Positions 48,102 to 57,180 of a DNA stretch of 64,000 nucleotides are shown here, in pieces. The translations under genes and the position numbers were made by a program. How positions within the stretch are numbered: position 1 is the first letter of the stretch; each line of letters starts with the position of its first letter. Under the pieces are notes generated by a model, which did no database searches, had not been told where the DNA came from, and worked only from the letters and a program-made list of their open reading frames with translations. Source of the DNA: Thiolapillus brandeum (lineage in GTDB: Bacteria > Pseudomonadota > Gammaproteobacteria > Chromatiales > Chromatiaceae); contig NZ_AP012273.1 of assembly GCF_000828615.1 (NCBI RefSeq), positions 1,054,001 through 1,118,000 on the forward strand. Reading direction: 5' to 3'.

Positions 48102-48848
48102 ATGGATCAACTGCTGTTGTTTTTTGTGTCCCTGGTGGCAAACTTGTTTTCCGCCTTTTCCGGGGGAGGCGCTGGCCTGTTGCAACTCCCGGTCCTTATT
48201 TTTCTGGGGTTGCCTTTCGGTGTGGCCCTGGCCACTCACAAGGTGGCATCTGTGGCTCTGGGGGCTGGTGCCACCTTGCGCCACTTGCGGGAAAATACTC
48301 TGGAACGGCATTTTACCCTGTTTGTCCTGGCAACAGGATTGCCGGGGGTGGTTCTGGGAGCCAGTATCATTTTGCAGGTACCGGGAAGAATGGCGGAAGT
48401 GGCCCTTGGTTGCCTTACCCTGGGGTTGGGGTTGTATTCCGGCAGCAAGGCCAGGCTGGGCCAGGACTATCATCCCGGGCACAGAGACAGGCGCGGCATG
48501 CTTCTGGGGGGCTGCGTGCTGTTTTTTCTGGGAGTGCTCAATGGCTCTCTGACTTCCGGTACTGGCCTGTTCGTGACTTTGTGGCTGGTGGGATGGTTTG
48601 GCCTGGACTACAAGCGTGCAGTGGCCTATACCCTGGTGCTGGTGGGCTTGTTCTGGAATGGCGCCGGAGCGCTGACTTTGGGGCTGCTTGGTAACATAAA
48701 ATGGGATTGGGTTCCCGCGTTGCTGGCGGGCTCCCTCATTGGGGGCTACACCGGGGCACACCTTGCCATTCGTCAGGGAAACCGCTGGATCAAGCGGGCT
48801 TTCGAGGTGGTTTCCATTCTGGTGGGCATCAAGCTGATTGTGGGTTGA
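48102..48848 (+). CDS. TauE/SafE-family permease (second copy)
   Basis: 248 residues with about eight hydrophobic segments. The paired family motifs are FSAFSGGGAGLLQLPVL near residue 18 and LNGSLTSGTGLFVTL near residue 150. It is diverged from the TauE protein at 956-1741 (GGG motif reduced to GTG in the second half). Probably exports a sulfur-containing or other small anion. A structured repeat follows ~55 bp after the stop and could act as terminator. Confidence 0.85.
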   Translation: MDQLLLFFVSLVANLFSAFSGGGAGLLQLPVLIFLGLPFGVALATHKVASVALGAGATLRHLRENTLERHFTLFVLATGLPGVVLGASIILQVPGRMAEVALGCLTLGLGLYSGSKARLGQDYHPGHRDRRGMLLGGCVLFFLGVLNGSLTSGTGLFVTLWLVGWFGLDYKRAVAYTLVLVGLFWNGAGALTLGLLGNIKWDWVPALLAGSLIGGYTGAHLAIRQGNRWIKRAFEVVSILVGIKLIVG

Positions 48849-48904
48849 AGTATCCACGCCAAAGGACAATTCGGGATAGAATTGGAACTACGATACTTGG
48901 CAGA

Positions 48905-49063
48905 GTGTTGAAAAAATCCATCCATGGGCTTTTTCAACTCGGAAAGACAAAAATGCGATTTTGTCTTTCCTCCATTATCAATGACTTACGGTCATTGATA
49001 ATGGCCGCACATCCTTGTGCGGCATTCGGGCTGTCGAAAAACGGTGTTTTTCAACGGCCTGCT
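48905..49063. repeat. Multi-hairpin intergenic repeat, copy 1
   Basis: About 160 bp made of four successive hairpins: TTGAAAAAATCC..GGGCTTTTTCAA; GGAAAGACAAAA..TTTTGTCTTTCC; CCATTATCAATGAC..GTCATTGATAATGG; and a CGAAAAACGGTGTTTTTC-type end, with TGCGGC/GCCGCA between. The copy at 51766-51920 is inverted and roughly 90% identical. No frame is present. Outer ends are both GTTGAAAAA-like, so it may be a MITE. Confidence 0.8.
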
Positions 49064-49177
49064 AGTGGGCAGCTTTACGGATTCGTTTCCGGCGGCTGCC
49101 CGAATCTGTGAATGAGATGGGGCGCATTGCGTTTGTACCGACACACGGTGCCAGTGTGAAATCCAACGGGAGAAACT

Positions 49178-50353
49178 ATGAATTTGCATGAATACCAGGC
49201 CAAAGGTCTGTTCAGCGAATACGGCATTCCGGTGCCGCAAGGGCGTGTGGCCTCAGATGTGGATTCTGCAATGGCCGCCGCGCGCGAACTGGGTGGGACG
49301 CTTTGGGTGGTCAAGGCCCAGGCCCATACCGGAGGACGGGGCAAGGCAGGGGGCGTGAAACTGGTCCGCAGCCTGGAGGAGGTCGGTACGGCGGCCGGGG
49401 AGATACTGGGTATGCGCCTGGTTACCCGGCAGACAGGTTCAGGAGGGCTGCCTGTCAACCAGGTGCTGGTCGAACAGGGCAGTGATATCCAGCGCGAGTT
49501 GTATCTTGGAGCCTTGCTGGACCGGGCCAGTTCCCGCATTACCTTCATGGCGTCATCAGCCGGGGGAATGAATATCGAGGAGGTTGCCGCCGAGACGCCG
49601 GAAAAGATCGTTACCACGGCAGTGGATCCCGCCGCCGGCCTCCAGCCCTGGCAGGGACGCCATCTGGCATTCTCCCTAGGACTGAAGGGTGACCAGGTGA
49701 AACTTTTTTCCCGCATCCTGATGGCTTTGTATCGCCTCTACCTGGATAAGGACGTGAGCCTCATTGAGATCAATCCCCTTATCGTGACGGGAGACGGGAC
49801 ATTGATGGCCCTGGATGCCAAAATCAATATTGATGACAGCGCCTTGTATCGTCATCCGGATATCCAGGCGTTGCGGGACATCTCCCAGGAAGATGCCCGG
49901 GAAGCTGCGGCAGCGGAACATGATCTGAACTATATTTCCCTGGATGGTGATATCGGCTGCATGGTCAATGGCGCCGGCTTGGCCATGGCCACCATGGACC
50001 TGGTAAAGCTTGAAGGTGGCGAGCCGGCCAATTTTCTCGATGTGGGGGGCGGTACCACTGCAGAAAGAGTGACCGAGGCATTTAAACTGATACTTTCCGA
50101 TCCCAAGGTAAGGGTCGTGTTTGTGAATATCTTTGGAGGCATCGTGCGATGCGACCTGATAGCAGAAGGTATCATTACCGCAGCCCGCAGCCTGGGCATG
50201 AAAGTACCCGTAGTGGTGCGCCTGCAGGGCACCAATGCGCTCCAGGGGCTGGCTATGCTGGAAGACAGCGGACTGGACTTCACTACCGCTGAAGATTTTA
50301 CCGAGGCGGCACGCATGGCAGTGGCGGCTGCAACCAGGGGAGGTAAGCAATGA
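49178..50353 (+). CDS. sucC: Succinyl-CoA synthetase (ADP-forming) beta subunit
   Basis: 391 residues with an ATP-grasp domain ([40 protein letters not shown]) and the C-terminal CoA-ligase domain ([38 protein letters not shown]). With SucD it interconverts succinyl-CoA and succinate plus ATP in the TCA cycle. Malate-CoA ligase (MtkA) is closely similar and cannot be wholly excluded. GGGAGA precedes the ATG; it overlaps sucD by 4 bp. Confidence 0.92.
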   Translation: MNLHEYQAKGLFSEYGIPVPQGRVASDVDSAMAAARELGGTLWVVKAQAHTGGRGKAGGVKLVRSLEEVGTAAGEILGMRLVTRQTGSGGLPVNQVLVEQGSDIQRELYLGALLDRASSRITFMASSAGGMNIEEVAAETPEKIVTTAVDPAAGLQPWQGRHLAFSLGLKGDQVKLFSRILMALYRLYLDKDVSLIEINPLIVTGDGTLMALDAKINIDDSALYRHPDIQALRDISQEDAREAAAAEHDLNYISLDGDIGCMVNGAGLAMATMDLVKLEGGEPANFLDVGGGTTAERVTEAFKLILSDPKVRVVFVNIFGGIVRCDLIAEGIITAARSLGMKVPVVVRLQGTNALQGLAMLEDSGLDFTTAEDFTEAARMAVAAATRGGKQ

Positions 50354-51222
50354 GCATTCTCGTGGATGGTGATACCCGGGTGATCTGTCAGGGGTTTACC
50401 GGCAGGCAGGGAACCTTTCATTCTGAACAGGCGATTGCCTATGGCACCCGGTTGGTGGGAGGCGTAACCCCCGGCAAGGGGGGGCAGATGCATCTGGGAC
50501 TTCCTGTGTTCAACACCGTCCATGAGGCAGTGCGTGAGACCGGTGCCGATGCCACCATGATATACGTGCCGCCCCCCTTTGCAGCAGATGCCATTCTGGA
50601 GGCGGCAGATGCCGGAATCCGGGTGATCGTCTGCATTACCGAAGGCATTCCTGTGCTGGACATGCTGAAGGTGAAGGCGGCCCTGGCGAATGGCCACTCG
50701 AGGCTCATCGGTCCCAACTGTCCTGGCATCATCACGCCGGGAGCCAGCAAGATTGGCATCATGCCCGGCAGCATCCATCAGCCAGGGCGTATCGGCATCA
50801 TTTCCCGCTCAGGAACACTCACCTATGAGGCGGTGCATCAGACCACCGTCGTGGGGCTCGGGCAGAGCACCTGTGTGGGACTGGGGGGCGATCCCGTCAA
50901 TGGCACCAGTTTTATCGACTGCCTGGAGCTTTTTGAAAAAGATGAGCAGACCGAAGGCATCATTATGGTCGGGGAGATCGGTGGCTCCGCAGAAGAGGAA
51001 GCGGCCACCTATATCCTTGAGCAGGTCAGCAAACCCGTGGTGGCCTATATTGCCGGTGTGACAGCCCCTGCGGGCAAACGCATGGGGCATGCCGGTGCCA
51101 TCATCAGCGGCGGTAAGGGCACGGCAGAGGCCAAGTTTCAGGCTCTGGAAGAAGCAGGTGTGCAGGTGGTGCATTCCCCCGCAGCCATGGGTGTGCGCAT
51201 GGCGGAAATACTGGCGGGTTAG
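50350..51222 (+). CDS. sucD: Succinyl-CoA synthetase alpha subunit
   Basis: 290 residues. The CoA-binding Rossmann part ([34 protein letters not shown]) and the ligase part with the phospho-histidine H247 in [13 protein letters not shown] are intact. [20 protein letters not shown] is a family signature. Forms the alpha2beta2 (or alphabeta) enzyme with SucC. Confidence 0.93.
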   Translation: MSILVDGDTRVICQGFTGRQGTFHSEQAIAYGTRLVGGVTPGKGGQMHLGLPVFNTVHEAVRETGADATMIYVPPPFAADAILEAADAGIRVIVCITEGIPVLDMLKVKAALANGHSRLIGPNCPGIITPGASKIGIMPGSIHQPGRIGIISRSGTLTYEAVHQTTVVGLGQSTCVGLGGDPVNGTSFIDCLELFEKDEQTEGIIMVGEIGGSAEEEAATYILEQVSKPVVAYIAGVTAPAGKRMGHAGAIISGGKGTAEAKFQALEEAGVQVVHSPAAMGVRMAEILAG

Positions 51223-51341
51223 CCGAGTTATTGAAACAGGCGGATGTTTCTCTGTATGCAGCCAAAGCTGCGGGGCGGGGATGCATCGGCGCGAGGGCGG
51301 CGCTATCGAACCGTTGAAAGAGATGCCGCCAGGAGCAACGC

Positions 51342-51366
51342 AAAAAGCCGGCTGGTGCCGGCTTTT
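51342..51366. terminator. Bidirectional hairpin terminator between sucD and rpsT
   Basis: AAAAAGCCGGC, loop TGGT, GCCGGCTTTT: a GC stem flanked by A and T runs on both sides, placed between the converging sucD and rpsT genes (120 bp past sucD, 30 bp past rpsT). The minus-strand version ends in five T residues and is the stronger. Confidence 0.8.
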
Positions 51367-51396
51367 CAACGTTTTGGCAAACCAGGAAGTCGAGAA

Positions 51397-51657
51397 CTAC
51401 ATTGCTTTGATGTGGGCATTCAGACGGCTTTTGTGCCGGGCTGCCTTGTTCTTGTGAATAAGCCCTTTACTGACGGCATTGTCGATAGCGGGCACGACCA
51501 GCTTGTAAGCGGCACTGGCGGTTTCCTTGTCGCCAGCTTCAATGGCGTAAACGACTTTCTTGATATGGGTGCGCAGCATGCTGCGACGGCTCGCGTTATG
51601 GGCGCGGCGCTTTTCCGCCTGACGGGCGCGCTTGCGTGCTTGCAGAGAATTGGCCAC
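51397..51657 (-). CDS. rpsT: 30S ribosomal protein S20
   Basis: 86 residues from a GTG preceded by CAGGAG; non-ATG starts are common in rpsT and serve autoregulation in E. coli. The sequence is typical ([35 protein letters not shown]), a basic three-helix bundle that binds 16S rRNA. Confidence 0.96.
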   Translation of the reverse strand: MANSLQARKRARQAEKRRAHNASRRSMLRTHIKKVVYAIEAGDKETASAAYKLVVPAIDNAVSKGLIHKNKAARHKSRLNAHIKAM

Positions 51658-51702
51658 CTTGTACTCCTGAAATCTTGAAGTTGTTCTGTAAAAAGACGCG
51701 GA

Positions 51703-51731
51703 ATTATGTCCGCTGCATGAAGCCTTGTCAA
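51703..51731 (-). promoter_or_regulatory. Sigma-70 promoter of rpsT
   Basis: On the minus strand a consensus TTGACA (51731-51726) and CATAAT (51708-51703) are separated by 17 bp, about 45 bp upstream of the rpsT GTG. The structured repeat begins just upstream (51766), so it does not interrupt the core promoter. Confidence 0.82.
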
Positions 51732-51765
51732 GGAAAAACCGTCACTTGGCCAATAAGGACAAGGC

Positions 51766-51920
51766 TGTTGAAAAACACCGTTTTTCGGCAGCCTGATTGC
51801 CGCACAAGGATGCGCGGCCATTTTCAATGGCGATAAGTCATTGAAAATGGAGGAAAGACAAAATCGCATTTTTGTCTTTCCGACTTGAAAAAGCCCATGG
51901 TAGGGCTTTTTCAACATCCT
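51766..51920. repeat. Multi-hairpin intergenic repeat, copy 2 (inverted)
   Basis: Reverse complement of the repeat at 48905-49063, about 90% identical over ~155 bp. The hairpin CCATTTTCAATG..CATTGAAAATGG replaces CCATTATCAATG..CATTGATAATGG of copy 1: both partners of one base pair changed, keeping the stem. It lies between the rpsT promoter and the 3' end of the DUF1631 gene. Confidence 0.8.
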
Positions 51921-51922
51921 GT

Positions 51923-54151
51923 TTAGGTATTATTCCCCGGGGAAGCGGTGGAGAAAGCGTTTCTCATTCGATTGAGCATCCGTGTTACAAAGGGCACGGA
52001 GGCGTCAGCGATAATTTCTGCTGTCCCGTTGCGCAACTGCTCTGCGAGCTGTATATCTTTGATTTGCAATGCCTTATGTCCGTTTCCATCGACAAAAAGC
52101 ATGGTGTGGGTAAATTGGCTGTGCCAAACCAGTTTGCATACCAAAGGGGGCTGGTCTCCTTTGCCGATCACTCGTATCCAGGTTCCGTCGGGCATGGACA
52201 AGGCCATTTCACTGAATTTGTCAGCTTCCTGGGCTGTTTCTGATTCTGTGGGAGGTGCTTTCGGAGGTTGTGCCGGGGCATTGCGCCGGGTTTCCTCCAG
52301 GGATACTTGAGACACTGTATCGAAAGCATCCAGAAATTGGCCGAGCATTTCATGGCTCTTGGCCTTATTGATGGAAATATAATCCAATCCTTGCTGGAAC
52401 GCCTTCATGATTCCGGGAATGCTGGCTCTGAACTGCTGTCGGTCGGCATCCGTAACGTCCGGGTCAAAATACTGCTCTACAGCCTGAGTTACCGCTATGG
52501 CTTTCTTCCAGGCTTTTCCTTCTTCTCCCTCGCGTAGCAGCACTAGTGTGAGGAAGTCGGCCCAAGGCTTGTTGATAATGTCCTGAACCGCCTGGGGGGC
52601 AGTTGCCAGGACCGGTGAATCCAGAAGATCGCTGATTTTCTGTTTGGCTACGGCCAGTTGCTCTTTGCCCGCGATAGCCTGGGTAATGCGCTGTTCCTTG
52701 ATTTTCTGCGCTTTTTCCCGGGTCTGCAGATACCTCTCAAAACCATGCAGTGTGTCCTCAAACACTGCCATGTCATCCTCATATTCCTCTACGATACGCT
52801 CGACGATCTGTTTCACCTGATTATGGAAAGCCTTGTCTGAGCTGTTGCTGCCAATGGAGGCAGAGGCGATGCTATCGAGGAGCTGCCGGGCAGCATGGGT
52901 TTCGTTGTCAACGAAAGTGGGATCCTGAATGGCTGTTTTGAGTACCGGTATCTGTAGTCTTCCCAGCAGTGTGCGGATGGTGCTGGGAATGGTGTCATCG
53001 CCCAGTATGTGGTCAAACAGGCGGAAGATGACTTCGATGACCTGCTGATCATTGCGTTCCACCCGCTGGGTGGGTTGCCCCTGGTCGTTCAGGCATAGCG
53101 CCTGATTCACCTGCTGGCGCAGATGTTCCTGAACGGAATTCCAATCGATCTGGTCGGTATCCACCTCAGACAAGACGGAAGCCTGGAGTTGACTCAGTGT
53201 CTGTAATACTTCATAACGTGGCAACACCGGTAGTGCAGGATTGGATGCGGACTGTATGACCGGAGCCCCCCCCTGAAACTGGTACCAGACATCCGGCAGG
53301 TTGGCACCCCGAGAGGTGGTGGCGGTAAACTCCGGGGAGGGCGAGTCTGCCTGGTGTGGTTGATGTTCGTAGGAAACATTCCGTATGTGATTGGTTTTGA
53401 GGTTTGGCAGTATTCCTCTGTTTTTCAGGTAACTGTTGGTGTCACGGTAGAGTGTCTTCAAATATTTGGAAAAGGTCTTGCTGAGGCTCTGATAGATAGT
53501 GATTCGGACGATAACCTCATCATCCCATGCATCCAGGATATCCCTTAGGGTATTGGCCAGCAAAACGGGGCTGATGGGCATGGTCGCCGCTGATTTGACG
53601 GGTTTTCCCTGCATCGAGGCAAAACGCTCTTCCAGTGCAAAGAGCTCTCGGGCAAAGGCCTGGTTGGCCTGTGAAATAGTCGTGGTCAGGGCAACGTTTT
53701 CTTCCAGTTGCTTGTCGTCAAGCAGGGAAAGGCGGGCTTCGTCTTCAAGTTTGTCCTTGTCGGATGACCAGGCAAAGCTCTCTTCCTCGTCATCGTCGTC
53801 ATCGTCCAGGTCAGGGAAATCTTCCTGGAGATGGTATTCGCTGAAGAACCATTGTGGTGCAATGCGCAGATACTCGTCCTGGATTTCCTGATGTCTTTCC
53901 TGAAAGCGCCACATGGACTCAAACAGCAAGGTACGGCGGGCTTCGCTGGTGCTTGCCTTGATCAGTCGGTAAATATCTTCGTCAACCTGCGCGAACAGTG
54001 CTTCACAGAAAGAGGGTAGGGTGTTTGAGAATCTCCTCTGACATTCCTCGACGATGTCTTTGTGGATACCCCAGTCTATGACGATTGCAGACGACTCATT
54101 TCCTGGCTCGGAAGGAGTGAATCCGGATTCGAGCATCACATGTTTCTCCAT
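51923..54151 (-). CDS. DUF1631-family protein
   Basis: 742 residues, soluble, largely helical. The family pattern is visible: an N-terminal helical region (LLFESMWRFQERHQEIQDEY), the acidic patch DLDDDDDDEEES, SLLDDKQLEENVAL, long central helices around LGRLQIPVLKTAIQDPTF, and a C-terminal beta region (GTWIRVIGKGDQPPLVCKLVW ... TMLFVDGNGHKAL) resembling a PilZ-like small barrel but without RxxxR. DUF1631 proteins are sometimes labelled thymidine phosphorylases without good evidence. A second family member begins at 63618. ATG at 54136 is an alternative start. Confidence 0.8.
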   Translation of the reverse strand: MEKHVMLESGFTPSEPGNESSAIVIDWGIHKDIVEECQRRFSNTLPSFCEALFAQVDEDIYRLIKASTSEARRTLLFESMWRFQERHQEIQDEYLRIAPQWFFSEYHLQEDFPDLDDDDDDEEESFAWSSDKDKLEDEARLSLLDDKQLEENVALTTTISQANQAFARELFALEERFASMQGKPVKSAATMPISPVLLANTLRDILDAWDDEVIVRITIYQSLSKTFSKYLKTLYRDTNSYLKNRGILPNLKTNHIRNVSYEHQPHQADSPSPEFTATTSRGANLPDVWYQFQGGAPVIQSASNPALPVLPRYEVLQTLSQLQASVLSEVDTDQIDWNSVQEHLRQQVNQALCLNDQGQPTQRVERNDQQVIEVIFRLFDHILGDDTIPSTIRTLLGRLQIPVLKTAIQDPTFVDNETHAARQLLDSIASASIGSNSSDKAFHNQVKQIVERIVEEYEDDMAVFEDTLHGFERYLQTREKAQKIKEQRITQAIAGKEQLAVAKQKISDLLDSPVLATAPQAVQDIINKPWADFLTLVLLREGEEGKAWKKAIAVTQAVEQYFDPDVTDADRQQFRASIPGIMKAFQQGLDYISINKAKSHEMLGQFLDAFDTVSQVSLEETRRNAPAQPPKAPPTESETAQEADKFSEMALSMPDGTWIRVIGKGDQPPLVCKLVWHSQFTHTMLFVDGNGHKALQIKDIQLAEQLRNGTAEIIADASVPFVTRMLNRMRNAFSTASPGNNT

Positions 54152-54278
54152 GGCTGTGCCAATATTAAAGTCATCGCTGAAGAAGCTCTGATCAATTCAT
54201 GAACGCGCATTTTATACCTGAAATGTCCGGTAACTTCGTTAAGGTTCTTGACGGTTGCTCCATGCGTTGTCCTGTTTT

Positions 54279-54314
54279 CCATGTCCATGCCTATGCCCAT
54301 GCCCATGCCCATGC
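54279..54314. repeat. Hexanucleotide repeat (CCATGY, six units)
   Basis: Six near-identical 6-bp units (CCATGT, CCATGC, CTATGC, then three CCATGC) in the 505-bp gap between the DUF1631 gene and murJ. The number of units could vary by slippage. No convincing gene covers it. Apart from this and the repeat remnant at 54589-54625 the gap shows nothing recognisable. Confidence 0.7.
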
Positions 54315-54588
54315 ACTTGCGGCATGGCGAATCTCGTTTTGTTCTCGAATATTTTTAGCGGCAATCTGCTTCGTACTGAATCAATACAGCCCCCCTAATG
54401 CCTGTCAGTCCCAAAATAGTAATGCAGATATCCTTTAAAATCCATATTTCCAGTGTTGGTAATGGAGTCCCTGGAAAGACCCGGGGAGGATCTTTGCTGT
54501 TTTGGGGGAATCTGCAAGGAAAACTATGCTTACTTTGATGCCAGCCAAACGGGTAACATGCACCTGATATTGACCGGTTGTTTGGCAG

Positions 54589-54625
54589 ACTGTTGAAAAA
54601 CACCATTTTTCGACATCCTGTTGGA
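54589..54625. repeat. Short remnant of the multi-hairpin repeat
   Basis: CTGTTGAAAAACACCATTTT then TCGACATCCTGTT joins the two outer ends of the repeat family (compare CTGTTGAAAAACACCGTTTT at 51765 and TCAACATCCTGTT at 51911) with the middle deleted. It lies 30 bp before the murJ ribosome site. Confidence 0.6.
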
Positions 54626-54655
54626 TCAGAGAACGGAATTTCAGGAGAGGAAATA

Positions 54656-56203
54656 TTGGCGTCGATGCTTAAATCCCTGACGACAGTCGGAGGGAATACC
54701 ATGGTATCCCGGGTACTGGGGTTTGTTCGTGACCTGATCCTGGCCCGGATATTTGGTGCGGATGCAGCCACAGATGCCTTTTTTGTGGCCTTCAAGATCC
54801 CCAATTTTTTACGCAGGCTGTTTGCCGAGGGGGCATTTGCCACGGCTTTTGTGCCGGTGCTCATGGAGTACAAGGAACAGCGTTCACATAATGATCTCAA
54901 GGCCCTGGTGGATCATGTGGCCGGTACCCTGGGTATGGTGCTGCTGATTGTGTCATTCGTCGGGGTGCTGGCAGCACCGTTGCTGGTTTCCGTGTTTGCC
55001 TTTGGCTGGGTCATGGAAGGTGCGACGGAAAAACTGGATCTTGCCGCCCGGATGCTGCGCCTGACTTTTCCCTATCTGCTGTTTATTTCCCTGACGGCCT
55101 TTGCCGGAGGGATTCTCAATGCCCACAATCGGTTTGCGGTTCCTGCGTTTACCCCGGTGCTGCTCAATCTGTGCCTGATTGGCGCCGCCCTGTGGCTTTC
55201 CCCGATGTTTGATACGCCGGTGGTGGCCCTGGCCTGGGGCGTGCTCATTGCCGGGATCGTGCAATTTACCTTTCAGTTGCCGTTTTTGCACCGGTTGAGG
55301 CTTTTCCCGGGCTTTCGTCCGGCGCCGCGCCATGAGGGTGTGAGACGTATCATGAAACTCATGGTGCCCGCCCTTTTTGCCGTATCCATCGTGCAGATCA
55401 ATCTGTTGCTGGACACAGTGTTGGCTTCTTTCCTGCAAACGGGCAGTATTTCCTGGCTGTACTATTCAGACCGGCTCATGGAATTTCCCCAGGGGGTGCT
55501 GGGGGTGGCGCTGGCTACAGTAATCCTGCCCGGCCTTTCCCGGCACCATGCGGACAGGGATCCTGTAGCGTTCAATCAGACCATGGACTGGGGATTGCGC
55601 ACCACGGTTTTGTTAGGGGCGCCGGCAGCCACGGGTTTGGCGGTGTTGTCGGCACCCATGATCACCACCCTGTTTCTGTCGCACAGCTTTGATGCAAAAG
55701 ATGTGCATATGGCCAGCCTCAGTCTTATGGCGTATTCGGTGGGCCTGCTGGCCTTTATTCTTATCAAGGTTCTGGCGCCCGGGTATTATGCCCGGCAGGA
55801 TACCCGTACCCCGGTGCGTATAGGGCTGATTGCCATGGTGGTCAATATGGCGTTCAATCTTGCTTTGATATTTCCCCTGCAACATGCGGGACTGGCTCTG
55901 GCAACCAGCTTGTCTGCTTTTGTGAATGCCGGATTGCTGTTTCGGGGACTGAGAAAGGGAAATGTGTACCAACCGGGCCCTGAATGGAGGGGGCTGTGGC
56001 TCAAGACTCTGGGAGGCTGCGCAGTCATGGCTGGAACCCTGGTATGGGGAATGCCGTCTCTGGAAGACTGGGTTTCGGCCAGTATCCTGCTCAGGGCAGG
56101 CTGGCTGACCTTATGGGTAGGAATTGGTATGGCTGTGTATGCGTTTTGCCTGTATGCCCTGGGTATTCGTCCGCATCATCTGCAAAATACGCGGCAAGCA
56201 TAG
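54656..56203 (+). CDS. murJ: Lipid II flippase MurJ
   Basis: Flips the peptidoglycan precursor lipid II across the inner membrane. About 515 residues and 14 helices. Family motifs: SRVLGFVRDLILARIFGA, DAFFVAFKIPNFLRRLFAEGA with the conserved Arg residues, and YYSDRLMEFPQGVLGVALATVILP. I start at the TTG at 54656 because AGGAGAGG ends 5 bp before it; the ATG three codons later (54665) is too far from that site but is the conventional residue by alignment. First gene of murJ-[discoidin]-ribF-ileS-lspA. Confidence 0.92.
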   Translation: MASMLKSLTTVGGNTMVSRVLGFVRDLILARIFGADAATDAFFVAFKIPNFLRRLFAEGAFATAFVPVLMEYKEQRSHNDLKALVDHVAGTLGMVLLIVSFVGVLAAPLLVSVFAFGWVMEGATEKLDLAARMLRLTFPYLLFISLTAFAGGILNAHNRFAVPAFTPVLLNLCLIGAALWLSPMFDTPVVALAWGVLIAGIVQFTFQLPFLHRLRLFPGFRPAPRHEGVRRIMKLMVPALFAVSIVQINLLLDTVLASFLQTGSISWLYYSDRLMEFPQGVLGVALATVILPGLSRHHADRDPVAFNQTMDWGLRTTVLLGAPAATGLAVLSAPMITTLFLSHSFDAKDVHMASLSLMAYSVGLLAFILIKVLAPGYYARQDTRTPVRIGLIAMVVNMAFNLALIFPLQHAGLALATSLSAFVNAGLLFRGLRKGNVYQPGPEWRGLWLKTLGGCAVMAGTLVWGMPSLEDWVSASILLRAGWLTLWVGIGMAVYAFCLYALGIRPHHLQNTRQA

Positions 56204-56261
56204 AAACATGATTAGATGTAAACTAAGGGGTTCGAAAGCAAATGATAGGGTGTTTTCAGGT

Positions 56262-57179
56262 ATGTCGTTCTCCGTAGGTTTGAAACTCCTTGCGCTGCCG
56301 CTGGTTCTGGCAATGACCGGTCTGCCCGATGTGAACGCGGGCGAGTCCGCCGCGCAGGTCAATGTGCTCGCCATGAAGAATGGTGGTGTGGTACTGGCGC
56401 ATACCAGTCAGTATGACAAGGAATATCCCGTAAACGCCATGATTGACGGTAGCCTGGAAAACTACTGGGCTAGCGGAAAGCCCTCACCAGAGGGTCCGTA
56501 TCCTCAGAGTTTTGTTATCGAGATGGATCAGGTGTATGCCCTGGAGAAGTTGGTCATCGACAATCGCGAAACCGATGAAGAGGACTATCCCGGGGTGTCC
56601 GCTCGCGAGGTGCGGTTTTCCGTGTCGGCGACCTCTTCCCGGGAAGGCTGGAAACCCCTGTTGACCGTACAAGCTTTGCAATTCGGTCGTAAGGAGATTC
56701 GTTTGCCCAAGCCTGTGAATGGGCGTTGGCTGAAAGTGGAGATTATGTCCAATTACGGCAATCCAATGTTTGTGGAGATCAACGAACTGGAAGCCTATGG
56801 CCAGCCCGTTGGAAAAAAAGCCCCCTTCCCCGATGCGAATGGTGTTTATCAAACCAACTATCAGTTGCTCATGCTTGAAGTCGATGGTGAGGAAGTGACA
56901 GGCTGCTATGAGTTGGACAAGGGATTCGTTTATGGCAAGACCAATGGAAGAGTGTTCGATATCAAATGGGTGGAGCACAAGGGCAAGGAATCCGGTACAG
57001 CCCTGTTGGTATCATCTTCTGATGGGTTTCTGAACGGCCTCTGGTATGAGGACGGGATCATGAAAGGCCCCTGGTTTGGCAACAAGTTGCCCGATCGCGC
57101 CACTATTCAATGTGATCCGGTCAGCGCGGCAATGGGAGTGGGATTCAACGCCAGTACCCTGGTGGATTATCGCCACTGA
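56262..57179 (+). CDS. Secreted F5/8 type C (discoidin-like) domain protein
   Basis: 305 residues from the ATG at 56262, which gives a signal peptide (LKLLALPLVLAMTGLPDVNA). A galactose-binding-like discoidin fold covers about residues 30-180 (YPVNAMIDGSLENYWASGKP; LEKLVIDNRETDEEDYPGV; RWLKVEIMSNYGNPMFVEIN). The remaining ~110 residues form a second beta domain (YQLLMLEVDGEEVTGCYELD). Such domains bind glycans or cell-surface polymers. In-frame ATG at 56208 is 4 bp after murJ; neither start has a clear ribosome site. Inserted in an otherwise conserved murJ-ribF junction. Confidence 0.75.
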   Translation: MSFSVGLKLLALPLVLAMTGLPDVNAGESAAQVNVLAMKNGGVVLAHTSQYDKEYPVNAMIDGSLENYWASGKPSPEGPYPQSFVIEMDQVYALEKLVIDNRETDEEDYPGVSAREVRFSVSATSSREGWKPLLTVQALQFGRKEIRLPKPVNGRWLKVEIMSNYGNPMFVEINELEAYGQPVGKKAPFPDANGVYQTNYQLLMLEVDGEEVTGCYELDKGFVYGKTNGRVFDIKWVEHKGKESGTALLVSSSDGFLNGLWYEDGIMKGPWFGNKLPDRATIQCDPVSAAMGVGFNASTLVDYRH

Positions 57180-57180
57180 T

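Noticed and set aside
48905-51920. Composite transposon carrying sucCD
   Set aside because: The flanking repeats have no transposase and the segment includes the essential rpsT, so an inversion or chance placement is more likely than a composite transposon.
54199-54438. 79-residue plus-strand frame with a His-Ala repeat
   Set aside because: The repeat is just the translation of the CCATGY hexanucleotide array; there is no ribosome site and the rest has no protein-like pattern.
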